64,000 nt of DNA from CAZHNW01 sp942491575 (lineage in GTDB: Bacteria; Spirochaetota; UBA4802; UBA5550), in NCBI GenBank assembly GCA_942491575.1, contig CALOBT010000031.1, forward strand, positions 1,178,001 through 1,242,000, given 5' to 3'. A program made the translations under genes and the position numbers. The notes beneath the pieces were generated by a model. It was given only the letters and a program-made list of their open reading frames with translations, was not told where the DNA came from and did not search any database. Shown piece after piece: positions 51,624 to 59,944 of the stretch; positions within the stretch are counted from its first letter, which is position 1; each line of letters begins with the position of its first letter.

Positions 51624-51883
51624 GAGTCGTATACCTCATCCCTTTTTCCGATGGTTACAATATAAAAATTTTCATCTTCGATATAAAATATTGCCCGGTA
51701 TTTACCTTTGCGCAATCTGTAATAATCTCTTTTATACTGCCCTTTAAGTTTTTTAATATCAAATAAGTTTAAATCCTTTGTCAAGTCAAGTGATTGAAAA
51801 GCATGATGAAAGAGTTCAAATTGCTTTTTTGGAATATCACCTTTTTGGTACGATTTTTCTACGGACTTTTCATAAAAGATCAT
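51614..51883 (-). CDS. RelE/ParE-superfamily toxin-like protein
   Basis: The 89-residue protein has the RelE fold pattern: MIFYEKSVEKSYQK at the start, FDIKKLKGQYKRDYYRLRKG and KYRAIFYIEDENFYIVTIGK RDEVY-type end. It is first in its operon and the antitoxin-like gene follows. A longer frame begins at 51901; the ATG at 51883 fits the family. Confidence 0.82.
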   Translation of the reverse strand: MIFYEKSVEKSYQKGDIPKKQFELFHHAFQSLDLTKDLNLFDIKKLKGQYKRDYYRLRKGKYRAIFYIEDENFYIVTIGKRDEVYDSWE

Positions 51884-51951
51884 GTATACAATGTAATACA
51901 ATTATCGAGATTTGTCAAGAAGAGTTGGGGGTAGGGGGAAGTTTTAATTTT

Positions 51952-52632
51952 CTATGAAAAGATATTCATCAGTTTCTCAGTGTCGGCCAGGTCATCGAAA
52001 TAATAGTCAGGATTTTTAGATTTAAGAAAATCCCTGTCAGTCCAGCCGGTTCCCACTGCAACTGAGACTGCCCCGGCGTACTGCGCGCAGGCGATATCAT
52101 GTTCCGTGTCTCCGATTATAAACATGTCTGAGAAGTCTACATTACGATTATAGACATTTTTTATCTTTTGTTTGCCTATGGCGGGCATTTCATTTCTGAT
52201 GGCAGTGTCATCGCCGAATATCCCGAAGGGGAAATAATCATTCAGGCCATGGACACCGATTTTCATATAAGCACTGGTGGAGAAATTCCCCGTCAGAAGG
52301 CCCGTGAGGATGTCCTCCCGTGGGGAAAGGGCATCCAGTAGCTCAACGATTCCCGGCATCAGTTTAACGGGAAATTTTTTTAGATTTTTTTCAAGCAGCA
52401 AAAAGTAGTGTTCTTTCAGTTCCGGGATGCGGCTGTCTATTTCATTCTCATCGAGGCCTAAAACTTTCAGGGATTCGTAGAGTATCAGGGGATCGGTTTT
52501 CCCCTGGAAATTCAGGTCTTCCATCTCTCCCGTGGTGCCGAAAATTTCACGGGTTGCCTCCAGGAGAGAGGCTTTGCCTGCGCTGTGGCAGTTGAGGATG
52601 GTGCCGTCTATGTCAAAGAGTATTGCTTTGAT
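51952..52632 (-). CDS. HAD-family phosphatase, apparent ATC start
   Basis: The first ATG of the frame (52524) would remove the essential HAD motif I. In frame upstream stand KAILFDIDGTILNCHSAGKA and the rest of the cap helix, so the gene must start earlier. Between the upstream in-frame stop and the motif no ATG, GTG or TTG exists. The codon exactly where the family has Met is ATC (52632-52630), with CCGGAG about eight bases before it. The 226-residue product has motif II in LTGNFSTSAYMK (Thr of LLTGN), the Lys in GKQKIKN and motif III in FIIGDTEHDIACAQ. It is a phosphoglycolate-phosphatase-like enzyme. A mutated start codon is the alternative. Confidence 0.75.
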   Translation of the reverse strand: MKAILFDIDGTILNCHSAGKASLLEATREIFGTTGEMEDLNFQGKTDPLILYESLKVLGLDENEIDSRIPELKEHYFLLLEKNLKKFPVKLMPGIVELLDALSPREDILTGLLTGNFSTSAYMKIGVHGLNDYFPFGIFGDDTAIRNEMPAIGKQKIKNVYNRNVDFSDMFIIGDTEHDIACAQYAGAVSVAVGTGWTDRDFLKSKNPDYYFDDLADTEKLMNIFS

Positions 52633-53128
52633 TGGTTTTTCTCCGGTTGGTAATATTAAGAGTCATTTTGAATATATTGGGCTGGAAATCAAGTCAATAT
52701 GTTGATTTAGGAGACAAATATTGGATAACTCTAATTTTTAAGGGCATTCTCTGGTTGTATGGAATCATGCAAACAACCAGAACCCGATAAGGCTCTGAGC
52801 CATGAGATAGTATGTATGGCTCAAAGCCTCAAATAGGTTCTTGACTATTTGAAAAGATGCTAAAATTATTTATAATTTGATTATAAACAGATATATTGAC
52901 TGCAATATTTGGGATTTTATTAATAAAAAAAGATCAATCACTACCTGTTTATAACCGGAAAAAGTCGGGACTTTTTCCGGTTAGGGCATGAAATGGTCAG
53001 AATGAAGTCTGATTTACTTCTTTTTCTTCTAAAGTGTTCTTGACTTTCCTGTGATTTATCTCAACATTATAGTGTGAATGTGAAAATCAGCGGTATTAAA
53101 ATTATTAAAAAATAAACACCGGAATGAC
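52633..53128. other. gap with a strong hairpin, no gene
   Basis: About 500 AT-rich bases between the HAD gene and the mntA/hepT pair. The only clear structure is the hairpin at 52953-52982. No promoter is assigned. Confidence 0.5.
52953..52982. repeat. perfect 14-bp inverted repeat
   Basis: AACCGGAAAAAGTC (52953-52966), two bases, and its exact reverse complement (52969-52982). It is not followed by a T-tract and no gene ends close by, so a terminator role is uncertain. Confidence 0.7.
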
Positions 53129-53500
53129 ATGGACCTCCAGAAAGTAAAAGAATTTCTTCTTGAAAAGGAAGAAAGGGCAAAAAAGAGCAGGGATGAGAAG
53201 AGAAGGGAAGTTTTCGCCCGTCTTGACGGAGCTGCCGGCCTTTTCAGTAAATATGCAATCGAGAGGGTGTATCTATATGGCTCAATGGTAACGGGGGCAA
53301 TTCATCATAAATCGGATGTTGATATAGCCATTGAGGGGGACCCGGGTTTTAAAAACATTCTGCGTCTTTATTCTGAGCTTTCAGGTGTTTTATCTATGCC
53401 GGTTGACGTGCGATTGTTGGATGAGCTGCCCTTTAGGGAAGCAGTCAAGAAAAGGGGAAAAGTAATTTATGAAAGAAAAGTTGTCCCTCCTCAAGAGTGA
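53129..53500 (+). CDS. mntA: MNT-domain nucleotidyltransferase, MntA-like antitoxin
   Basis: The 123-residue protein has the minimal nucleotidyltransferase signature G-S-x10-D-x-D in VYLYGSMVTGAIHHKSDVDI, followed by VDVRLLDELP with a further acidic residue. In MntA/HepT modules this enzyme adds AMP to the HEPT toxin and silences it. The next gene, overlapping by 32 bases, is that partner. Confidence 0.88.
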   Translation: MDLQKVKEFLLEKEERAKKSRDEKRREVFARLDGAAGLFSKYAIERVYLYGSMVTGAIHHKSDVDIAIEGDPGFKNILRLYSELSGVLSMPVDVRLLDELPFREAVKKRGKVIYERKVVPPQE

Positions 53501-53948
53501 GATTGCAGATGATAAATCAAGAATCGACCGTTTGCTGGAGAGGTTCGAAGAAGTGTGGAATGAATATAACAGGAAGAAGGAATATTCCCTCCTTGTGGAA
53601 TGCGCATTTACCGTTAATCAGGTTTATACAGGTGTTGAAAGGATATTCCGCAATATTGCTGTTACATTCGAAAACAATATAGATGAAAGGTTATGGCACC
53701 GGGCCCTTCTGGACAGAATGAGGCTTGACATAGAGGATATCAGGCCAAAACTTTTATCTGATACGGCACATGACAATCTCAATGAACTTCTTGCCTTCAG
53801 GCATTACTTCAGGCATGCCTATGATAGTGACATAAACGAAGATAAATTTAAAATTATAGCTGCGAGCACATTGAAGTTAAAGGAAATTCTAAGTGAAGAT
53901 ATTGGCAGGTTTGTTCAGTTTATTGATGAATTAAAAAAAATACAATAA
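53469..53948 (+). CDS. hepT: HEPT-domain toxin, HepT-like
   Basis: The 159-residue helical protein contains the HEPT signature R-x4-H in FRHYFRHAY and an upstream helix pair typical of this family (VECAFTVNQVYTGVERIFRN). HepT is an RNase that its MntA partner keeps inactive by AMP addition at the Tyr after the motif; a Tyr stands there (RHAY). The overlap with mntA suggests coupled translation. Confidence 0.88.
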   Translation: MKEKLSLLKSEIADDKSRIDRLLERFEEVWNEYNRKKEYSLLVECAFTVNQVYTGVERIFRNIAVTFENNIDERLWHRALLDRMRLDIEDIRPKLLSDTAHDNLNELLAFRHYFRHAYDSDINEDKFKIIAASTLKLKEILSEDIGRFVQFIDELKKIQ

Positions 53949-53956
53949 TCATTCTA

Positions 53957-54007
53957 TATTTATGTAGTACCGGTAACGGCCAAGCCGGTACCGGTACTAC
54001 ATAAATA
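53957..54007. terminator. bidirectional hairpin terminator
   Basis: A perfect 19-bp inverted repeat (arms 53957-53975 and 53989-54007) fills the gap between hepT and the convergent gene, whose stop follows directly at 54008. AT-rich ends give T-rich 3' sides in both directions. Confidence 0.75.
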
Positions 54008-54286
54008 CTACTCGCCTTTTTCTTCCTTTTCAATCATTTCAGCAACCAGTTCTTCGGCAGTCTTGTCCTGGTGGTAGAAGTCAATTTTCAGGTATAATCG
54101 CTTCTTTGCCGCTGAATTGGGGTCGAGAAAGAGTGCAAAACCGACAGATGGAAAGAAGGCTATGATAAAAATCAGGATTGCCTGTCCGGAAGTAAAAGGA
54201 CGTGATGGCTCTTCGAAAATTAATATTATTAGAATTGTAAGAATTGCAGTAAATAAGATTGAGAGGACTGGTGTTCGTTTCAGCAT
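54008..54286 (-). CDS. small membrane protein of unknown function
   Basis: The 92-residue product has two hydrophobic helices (SILFTAILTILIILIF and AILIFIIAFFPSVGFALFL) and a charged cytoplasmic end (HQDKTAEELVAEMIEKEEKG). No family is recognised. It lies convergent to hepT and divergent from the glycan locus. Confidence 0.55.
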   Translation of the reverse strand: MLKRTPVLSILFTAILTILIILIFEEPSRPFTSGQAILIFIIAFFPSVGFALFLDPNSAAKKRLYLKIDFYHQDKTAEELVAEMIEKEEKGE

Positions 54287-54630
54287 GGTTTTTTCCTTGC
54301 AAGATTATATTGGATGCTACATAAGTGAAGAAAAGAATTTATGGCTGAAATGGCAAGAAAAAAATTTGCCTGATGGGGAAATGTGGTGAGTAGTAGTACT
54401 TCGACGGGGTGGTTTTCATTAAGTGTGATGAAAGATTGTAGTTAGAAAATCATGTGTTGACTTCAGAGAGTATTGTCGAAGTGCTTAGGGGGGATTTTTT
54501 AAGAGTTTTGGTTGACATGAGTGGGAGTTTTGTAGATGTTTATCGCTAGTTTGTTTGTACTGCGATCATAGCGCTTTTTAATAAAGTATATAGTTTATAC
54601 GGAAATAATTTGTGGTAACGAGGTAATTCT
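54287..54630. other. upstream region of the glycan locus
   Basis: About 340 bases without a gene. TTGACA at 54512-54517 with a poor -10 may be part of the promoter for the glycan genes. No JUMPstart-like element is recognised. Confidence 0.4.
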
Positions 54631-55392
54631 ATGTCTGGAAATAGTGCTAATAATGAATGGAAGGGTTACGAAGATGAGATAGATTTGTTCGATTTGATGA
54701 AGAAAATTTGGAAATGGAAGTGGTTGATTATCGTTTTGATTGTTGTTTCGGTTTCGGTTGTTTTTGTAAGAGAAAGTACAAAGCCGGATTTGTATACTGC
54801 GAAGGCACATATTAAGATTGGGAAGCTGGCCGGGAAGGACATTGAGGAAGCTGATGAAGTTGCGGAATATATGCTTGATTATCTAGGGAAAAAGTATCTT
54901 TTAAAAAAGGAATTTAACGAAGAGAATAGTGAAGAAAAAAAGCAGGCTATAAATAAGTTATATGGAATAATTCCTTCAAAGGGTCAGTTTACAGCTACCC
55001 TTATTGATAATCAAAAAATAATTCTTTCTCGTAAGAATGGAATTACTATACTTTCCGCAACAACTAAAAACAGTAGAAAAAGTTATGAAATGATTTCCGG
55101 TATCTGCAGCAGTTTATTGGCTTATCATGAAAAAATTTTCTCAGAGGGTCGGAAACAATTGCAGAAAAATATTATTTTATCTGAAAATGAAAATTTAATT
55201 CATCCTGTATACAGGCTCTCAACGTATAATTTCCCTTCAAAAGTGCTTGGGAAATTAGGGATTCCAGAAAGTCCTGATGGGAAAAAAATAAAGATAAAAT
55301 TAGCGGCAACTTTTTTAGGGACAATGTTTATAGGGATTTTCCTTGCATTGTTTTTAAATTATTTTTCTGAGGAGATAAAAAAGCGAAGATAG
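54631..55392 (+). CDS. Wzz-family polysaccharide chain-length determinant
   Basis: The 253-residue protein has the Wzz topology: cytoplasmic start with DEIDLFDLMKKIWKWKW, first membrane helix LIIVLIVVSVSVVFV, a periplasmic helical part with YTAKAHIKIGKLAG, and a second helix IKLAATFLGTMFIGIFLALF before a short basic end. It sets the length of O-antigen or capsule chains. No tyrosine-kinase domain is fused. It opens the surface-glycan locus; the IS element lies behind it. Confidence 0.8.
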   Translation: MSGNSANNEWKGYEDEIDLFDLMKKIWKWKWLIIVLIVVSVSVVFVRESTKPDLYTAKAHIKIGKLAGKDIEEADEVAEYMLDYLGKKYLLKKEFNEENSEEKKQAINKLYGIIPSKGQFTATLIDNQKIILSRKNGITILSATTKNSRKSYEMISGICSSLLAYHEKIFSEGRKQLQKNIILSENENLIHPVYRLSTYNFPSKVLGKLGIPESPDGKKIKIKLAATFLGTMFIGIFLALFLNYFSEEIKKRR

Positions 55393-55622
55393 TATTTTGT
55401 TCCTTGCCATCTACTCCCACATCTTTGAGTAAATAATAACTGCCATGCGTTGGAAAAAATATTGATGCTGAGCCGATATGTCTATATGTAAGCATTTTTA
55501 ATTTGGATGGGAAACAATTATTCATTTATTAGATGGATGTAACTTTTAGATTCAGGAGTATAAGTGAATTAGGTAGATGTATTTTGGGTGAATTATTACC
55601 GGGATGATTATATATTTTAGCT
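55393..55622. other. gap before the IS element
   Basis: Non-coding in all frames; a fragment ISELGRCILGELLPG (about 55555-55605) looks protein-like but is interrupted. The target-site copy ATTTTAGCT ends at 55622. Confidence 0.4.
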
Positions 55623-56933
55623 CACTACTGTCCCATAAAATATAGGGATAGATAAAAAATGCTATTAATCTCCCTGCCGATATTTATAGTTGATGTCGAC
55701 AAACACTCAACAAATCAGCAGTTAAGGAGACTAATAGCATGTTTACAACTAAAACAATACTGTCACAAATGCAATCATTTATTTCTGGATATGATTTTGA
55801 AAAAGTCGTTTTAGCACACAATGGAGATAAAGGCATCAGAAAATTTAGCACGAAAAACCTGATGAGCATTATGATTTTTACTCACATGTCAGCCAAGGAA
55901 AGTATTCGCGATATTATTGATTCATTATCAAGTAAAAAGAATCTCTGGTATCACCTGGGATTACAGTCGATTTCAAGAAACAATTTGTCGTATGCGCTTG
56001 GGAAAAGGCCACAGGAAATATTCGAGAAAACATTTTATATGCTTCTCGGCAGACTTCAAAATGAAAGAGGATTGTTGGCTGACAAACGGTTTAAATTTAA
56101 ACTACCGGTTCGAGTACTTGACTCAACGACAATAGGTCTTTGTTTGTCTTTATTCGACTGGGCAAAATTTAGGACAACCAAAGGCGGTATCAAGTTACAT
56201 GTCATGTTGAACCCCAGAGAGCAGCTTCCAGAATTTATGATAAGCACCGTAGCAGGGGAGCATGACATTCAGGCTGCCCGCCAGATGCCAATTGTTAAAA
56301 ATGCTATTATTGTAATGGATAAAGGGTACATAGATTTCAATTTTCTTCAAAAGATCAATAAAAACAGGGCTTTTTTTGTTACCAGAACAAAATCCAACAC
56401 TCAATACCGAATAATAGAGAGAATGGAAAAAACCCATAAAAATATTCGAGCAGACTGGAAAGTAAAATTTAGCAGTTACAAGAAGATAGAATACCCAGAA
56501 TATTTGAGAATCGTTAGATATAGGGATATAGAAACTAATAGAACCTACGAGTTTATGACAAACAATTTCAACCTGTCGGCAAAGACGATTGCGGATATTT
56601 ACAAATCTCGCTGGGACATTGAACTATTCTTTAAATGGATAAAACAAAATTTGAAGATTAAGACTTTTATAGGCACTTCTGAGAATGCTGTAAAAATACA
56701 AATCTGGACTGCAATGATTGCATATCTGCTGACTGAATATATACGATTTAAATCAAAAAGATCATTTACTTTGCTAAAAACGTTCAGGATATTAAGGGAT
56801 AATATTCTGCATAGCTACGACTTATTTGACTTGCTAAGGGAGAAAGCTCTTCCCGAAACCAGGAAAAATATGAGTACAAACTTGCAGATGACTTTTGGAT
56901 TTTAAAATCTATGGGACAGCAGTGATTTTAGCT
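55614..56933. mobile_element. IS4-family insertion sequence with 9-bp target duplication
   Basis: The element itself is 55623-56924 (1302 bases). Its ends are imperfect inverted repeats, CACTACTGTCCCATA at the left and the reverse complement of TATGGGACAGCAGTG at the right. The 9-base word ATTTTAGCT stands directly outside on both sides (55614-55622 and 56925-56933), so the insertion is recent and complete. It codes for one intact transposase. Confidence 0.93.
55739..56905 (+). CDS. IS4-family transposase
   Basis: The 388-residue transposase has the DDE triad of the IS4 family: Asp in VRVLDSTTIGL, Asp in IVMDKGYIDF and Glu in the YREK-type motif YKSRWDIELFFKWIKQ (Tyr, Arg, Glu and Lys all in place). 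The N-terminal helix part (FTTKTILSQMQSFISGYDFE) fits DNA binding. It is full length with terminal repeats on both sides, so the element is probably still active. Confidence 0.95.
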   Translation: MFTTKTILSQMQSFISGYDFEKVVLAHNGDKGIRKFSTKNLMSIMIFTHMSAKESIRDIIDSLSSKKNLWYHLGLQSISRNNLSYALGKRPQEIFEKTFYMLLGRLQNERGLLADKRFKFKLPVRVLDSTTIGLCLSLFDWAKFRTTKGGIKLHVMLNPREQLPEFMISTVAGEHDIQAARQMPIVKNAIIVMDKGYIDFNFLQKINKNRAFFVTRTKSNTQYRIIERMEKTHKNIRADWKVKFSSYKKIEYPEYLRIVRYRDIETNRTYEFMTNNFNLSAKTIADIYKSRWDIELFFKWIKQNLKIKTFIGTSENAVKIQIWTAMIAYLLTEYIRFKSKRSFTLLKTFRILRDNILHSYDLFDLLREKALPETRKNMSTNLQMTFGF

Positions 56934-57212
56934 ATAAAGAAACAGATAAAGTTTCATTCAGGAATCTTAGTCAACGGATAGCACAGAATAAATAATATTG
57001 ATCACATTGCCAGAACAGTTACCTATGATAGTGAATGAGATGGAAGAAAATATTAAAGGACCTATGTGGTGAATTGTTTAACCTGTAGATAGAAGATATG
57101 CAATGTTTGTATAAAGATAAGTATCAAATTTGAATTTAAGAATTAAACTGTTTGAAAAAAAAGATACCACTGCGTTTGCCGTTCAAGCAGTGCCCAAAAT
57201 AAAAAATGAAGA
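56934..57212. other. gap after the IS element
   Basis: About 280 bases with no complete gene. A short frame ending EQLPMIVNEMEENIKGPMW (about 57005-57072) may be the end of a lost gene. A six-base stem CACTGC/GCAGTG near 57169 is weak. Confidence 0.35.
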
Positions 57213-58490
57213 ATGATCTGGAAAATTAGAAATATAACGAATACAGAAGATAAAAAAAGGTTGCTCTCAAACTTTTTTTCATTATCAGTGCTTCAAGCAT
57301 TTACATATATACTGCCACTTTTGACATTGCCGTATTTGGTGAGAGTACTTGGAGTAAAAAATTTTGGGCTTGTGACATTTGCTCAGGCTTTTATTGTGTA
57401 TTTTAATATATTAGTGGATTATGGTTTTAATCTTTCGGCAACAAGAGAGATATCTATTCATAGGGATAATGAAGAGAAAGTTACTGAAATTTTTAATTCT
57501 GTAATGATTATTAAAAGTATATTGATAGGTGTTTCATTTGTAATTTTAAATTTAGTTGTTTTTTCCTTTGAAAAGTTTTCAAGTGAATGGGAACTTTATT
57601 ATTTAACCTTTCTGTGGGTAATTGGTCAGGCATTTTTTCCAGTGTGGTATTTTCAGGGAATGGAACAAATGAAGTATATCACTGTTATTAATATTACATC
57701 GAAAGTGATATTCACTGCTTTGATATTTGTAGTTATTCAAAATGAGAGCGATTATAAATATGTGCCTCTGCTAAATGGAACAGGTGTGCTAACAGGAGCC
57801 ATCATTTCTATTTGGATTATACACAATAAATTTAAGCAAGTTTTTAAAATTTATGATTTTGATACTCTGAAAAAACATTTTTTGGATAGCTCTCAGTTTT
57901 TTTTATCGAGAGTGTCAGTATCTATTTATACATCAAGTAATGCCTTTGTCTTGGGACTTTTTACTAATAATACGATGGTGGGGTATTATTCAATAGCAGA
58001 GAAATTATATCAAGCTTTGCAAGGCTTGTATCATCCTGTTATACAAACTGTATATCCTTATTTTTCTAAAACAAAAAATATCGTACTTTTTAAACGATTA
58101 TTTTATATACTTGTTGGGATGCATTTATTAGCTTTTATTTTGCTTTTTAATTTTTCAAATGATATTTTTTATTTGCTGTTTAAGTTAAAGCATGTAGAAA
58201 GTAATAAAGTCTTTATGATATTTTTATTTTCATCCCTACTGCATATACCGGCAATACTTTTAGGGTATCCATTTTTAGCTGCATTTGGCTTTCCAAAGTA
58301 TGCCAACGTGACGGTAATTTTAAGCTCAATATTTCATTTATTTGGACTTACGATTTTAGCAGTTTTAGGCTTAATTAGTATTTATAATATAGCAGTAATG
58401 GTAGTTTTAACAGAAGCAACTGTCTTTTTTTCCAGAATTTATTATTCTAAAAAAGCGAATTTAATTTTTAGGAAGGAGTCTGTCAAATGA
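57213..58490 (+). CDS. wzx: Wzx-type polysaccharide flippase
   Basis: The 425-residue membrane protein has about twelve helices and the MATE-like start seen in Wzx proteins: SLSVLQAFTYILPLLTLPYL, VRVLGVKNFGLVTFAQAF and VDYGFNLSATREIS. It would carry the lipid-linked repeat unit to the outer face of the inner membrane. Its last codon overlaps the start of the next gene by four bases. Confidence 0.88.
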   Translation: MIWKIRNITNTEDKKRLLSNFFSLSVLQAFTYILPLLTLPYLVRVLGVKNFGLVTFAQAFIVYFNILVDYGFNLSATREISIHRDNEEKVTEIFNSVMIIKSILIGVSFVILNLVVFSFEKFSSEWELYYLTFLWVIGQAFFPVWYFQGMEQMKYITVINITSKVIFTALIFVVIQNESDYKYVPLLNGTGVLTGAIISIWIIHNKFKQVFKIYDFDTLKKHFLDSSQFFLSRVSVSIYTSSNAFVLGLFTNNTMVGYYSIAEKLYQALQGLYHPVIQTVYPYFSKTKNIVLFKRLFYILVGMHLLAFILLFNFSNDIFYLLFKLKHVESNKVFMIFLFSSLLHIPAILLGYPFLAAFGFPKYANVTVILSSIFHLFGLTILAVLGLISIYNIAVMVVLTEATVFFSRIYYSKKANLIFRKESVK

Positions 58491-59779
58491 GTAAAAAAGT
58501 ATATGTGGGGATGAGTGCAGATCTTGTTCACCCTGGACATATTAATATACTGAAAGAAGCTTCCAAATATGGAAATCTAACTGTTGGTCTTCTAACTGAT
58601 AAAGCGATTGCAAGCTATAAAAGACTTCCATATATGACATATGAACAAAGAAAAGCTGTTATTGAAAATATCAAAGGTGTTGTAGAGGTTGTTGCTCAAG
58701 AGACACTATCTTACAAGTCGAATCTAGAGAGATTGAAGCCGGACATTGTTGTTCATGGAGATGATTGGAAAGAAGGAGTACAGGCCCAAACAAGGCAACA
58801 AGTAATTGAGACCCTGGCAAAGTGGGGAGGGGAATTAATTGAAGTTGAATATACCCAAGGGATATCTTCCACTCACCTTAATAAATCACTAAAAGAGATA
58901 GGAGTTACTCCTGATATTAGAAGAGCAAGGCTTAGAAGATTAATTGATTCAAAGCCAGTTGTCAAGATTATGGAATCTCATAATGCTTTGAGTGGTCTTA
59001 TAGTAGAAAATATAAAAGGTGACAGTGGGATGGAGTATGACGGAATGTGGAGTAGTTCGTTGACTGATTCTACTTCAAAAGGTAAGCCTGATATTGAAGC
59101 AGTTGATGTTAGTACAAGAATAAATACTATAAATGAGATATTCGAAGTTACCACAAAGCCTATGATTTATGATGCAGATACTGGTGGGATTCCCGAACAT
59201 TTTACCTTCACGGTTAGAACTCTCGAAAGGACTGGTATTAGTGCAGTAATCATTGAAGATAAAACAGGATTGAAAAAAAATTCTTTATTTGGTAATGAAG
59301 TAGTTCAAACTCAAGATACTATAGAAAATTTTTGTCAAAAAATTCAGGTTGGCAAAAAGGCTCAGGTTACTGATGATTTTATGGTGATAGCAAGAATAGA
59401 GAGCTTAATTCTTGAAAAAGGTATGGAAGATGCTGTGACAAGAGCAAAAGCTTATATAAAAGCTGGAGCCGATGGTATTATGATACATTCAAGACGAAAA
59501 GATCCTGATGAAGTTCTTGAGTTTTGTAAAATCTTAAGATGTTTCGATGAAAATATCCCAATTGTTGTTGTGCCGACAAGCTTTAATCAAATAACTACAG
59601 AATTACTGGGAAAAGCAGGAGTGAATGTAGTCATTTATGCTAATCATATGCTTAGAGCAGCATATCCAGGTATGGTAGGAGTTGCGAAATCAATACTGGA
59701 TAATGACAGAAGTTTTGAAGCCGAGAGGTCATTACTTCCAATTAAAGAGATACTGGAACTAATTCCTGGAACTAAATAA
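58487..59779 (+). CDS. pepM: cytidylyltransferase / phosphoenolpyruvate mutase fusion
   Basis: The 430-residue protein joins two enzymes. The N-terminal domain (about 1-140) is a GCT-type cytidylyltransferase: VYVGMSADLVHPGHINIL with HxGH, and GISSTHLNKS near its end. The C-terminal domain (about 155-430) is PEP mutase: YDGMWSSSLTDS, MIYDADTGGIPEHF and the diagnostic loop EDKTGLKKNSLFG, followed by MVIARIESLI and DGIMIHSRR. PEP mutase makes phosphonopyruvate, the entry to almost all C-P compounds. The fusion suggests that a phosphonate derived from it is activated with CTP. Decarboxylase and aminotransferase genes are not in view. Confidence 0.9.
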   Translation: MSKKVYVGMSADLVHPGHINILKEASKYGNLTVGLLTDKAIASYKRLPYMTYEQRKAVIENIKGVVEVVAQETLSYKSNLERLKPDIVVHGDDWKEGVQAQTRQQVIETLAKWGGELIEVEYTQGISSTHLNKSLKEIGVTPDIRRARLRRLIDSKPVVKIMESHNALSGLIVENIKGDSGMEYDGMWSSSLTDSTSKGKPDIEAVDVSTRINTINEIFEVTTKPMIYDADTGGIPEHFTFTVRTLERTGISAVIIEDKTGLKKNSLFGNEVVQTQDTIENFCQKIQVGKKAQVTDDFMVIARIESLILEKGMEDAVTRAKAYIKAGADGIMIHSRRKDPDEVLEFCKILRCFDENIPIVVVPTSFNQITTELLGKAGVNVVIYANHMLRAAYPGMVGVAKSILDNDRSFEAERSLLPIKEILELIPGTK

Positions 59780-59944
59780 TGTAATAGGAAACTTATGGAA
59801 TTTATTAAAGTGAATGGCAAGTTGCTGTTTCAATGTGGTGTTCAGCATTTTCGATAAAAATTAGTAAATCTGGAGTAAGATTCGGAGAGATCTATAAATT
59901 ATTATTATCATGAAAAATTATTTAAAAGATGGAATTGATATATT

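Noticed and set aside
49562..54303. Prophage or integrative element
   Set aside because: No integrase, phage structural gene or attachment repeats could be found around the toxin-antitoxin block.
54117..54389. 90-residue plus-strand frame
   Set aside because: Opposite the small two-helix membrane protein and without a ribosome-binding site; the minus-strand frame is more protein-like.
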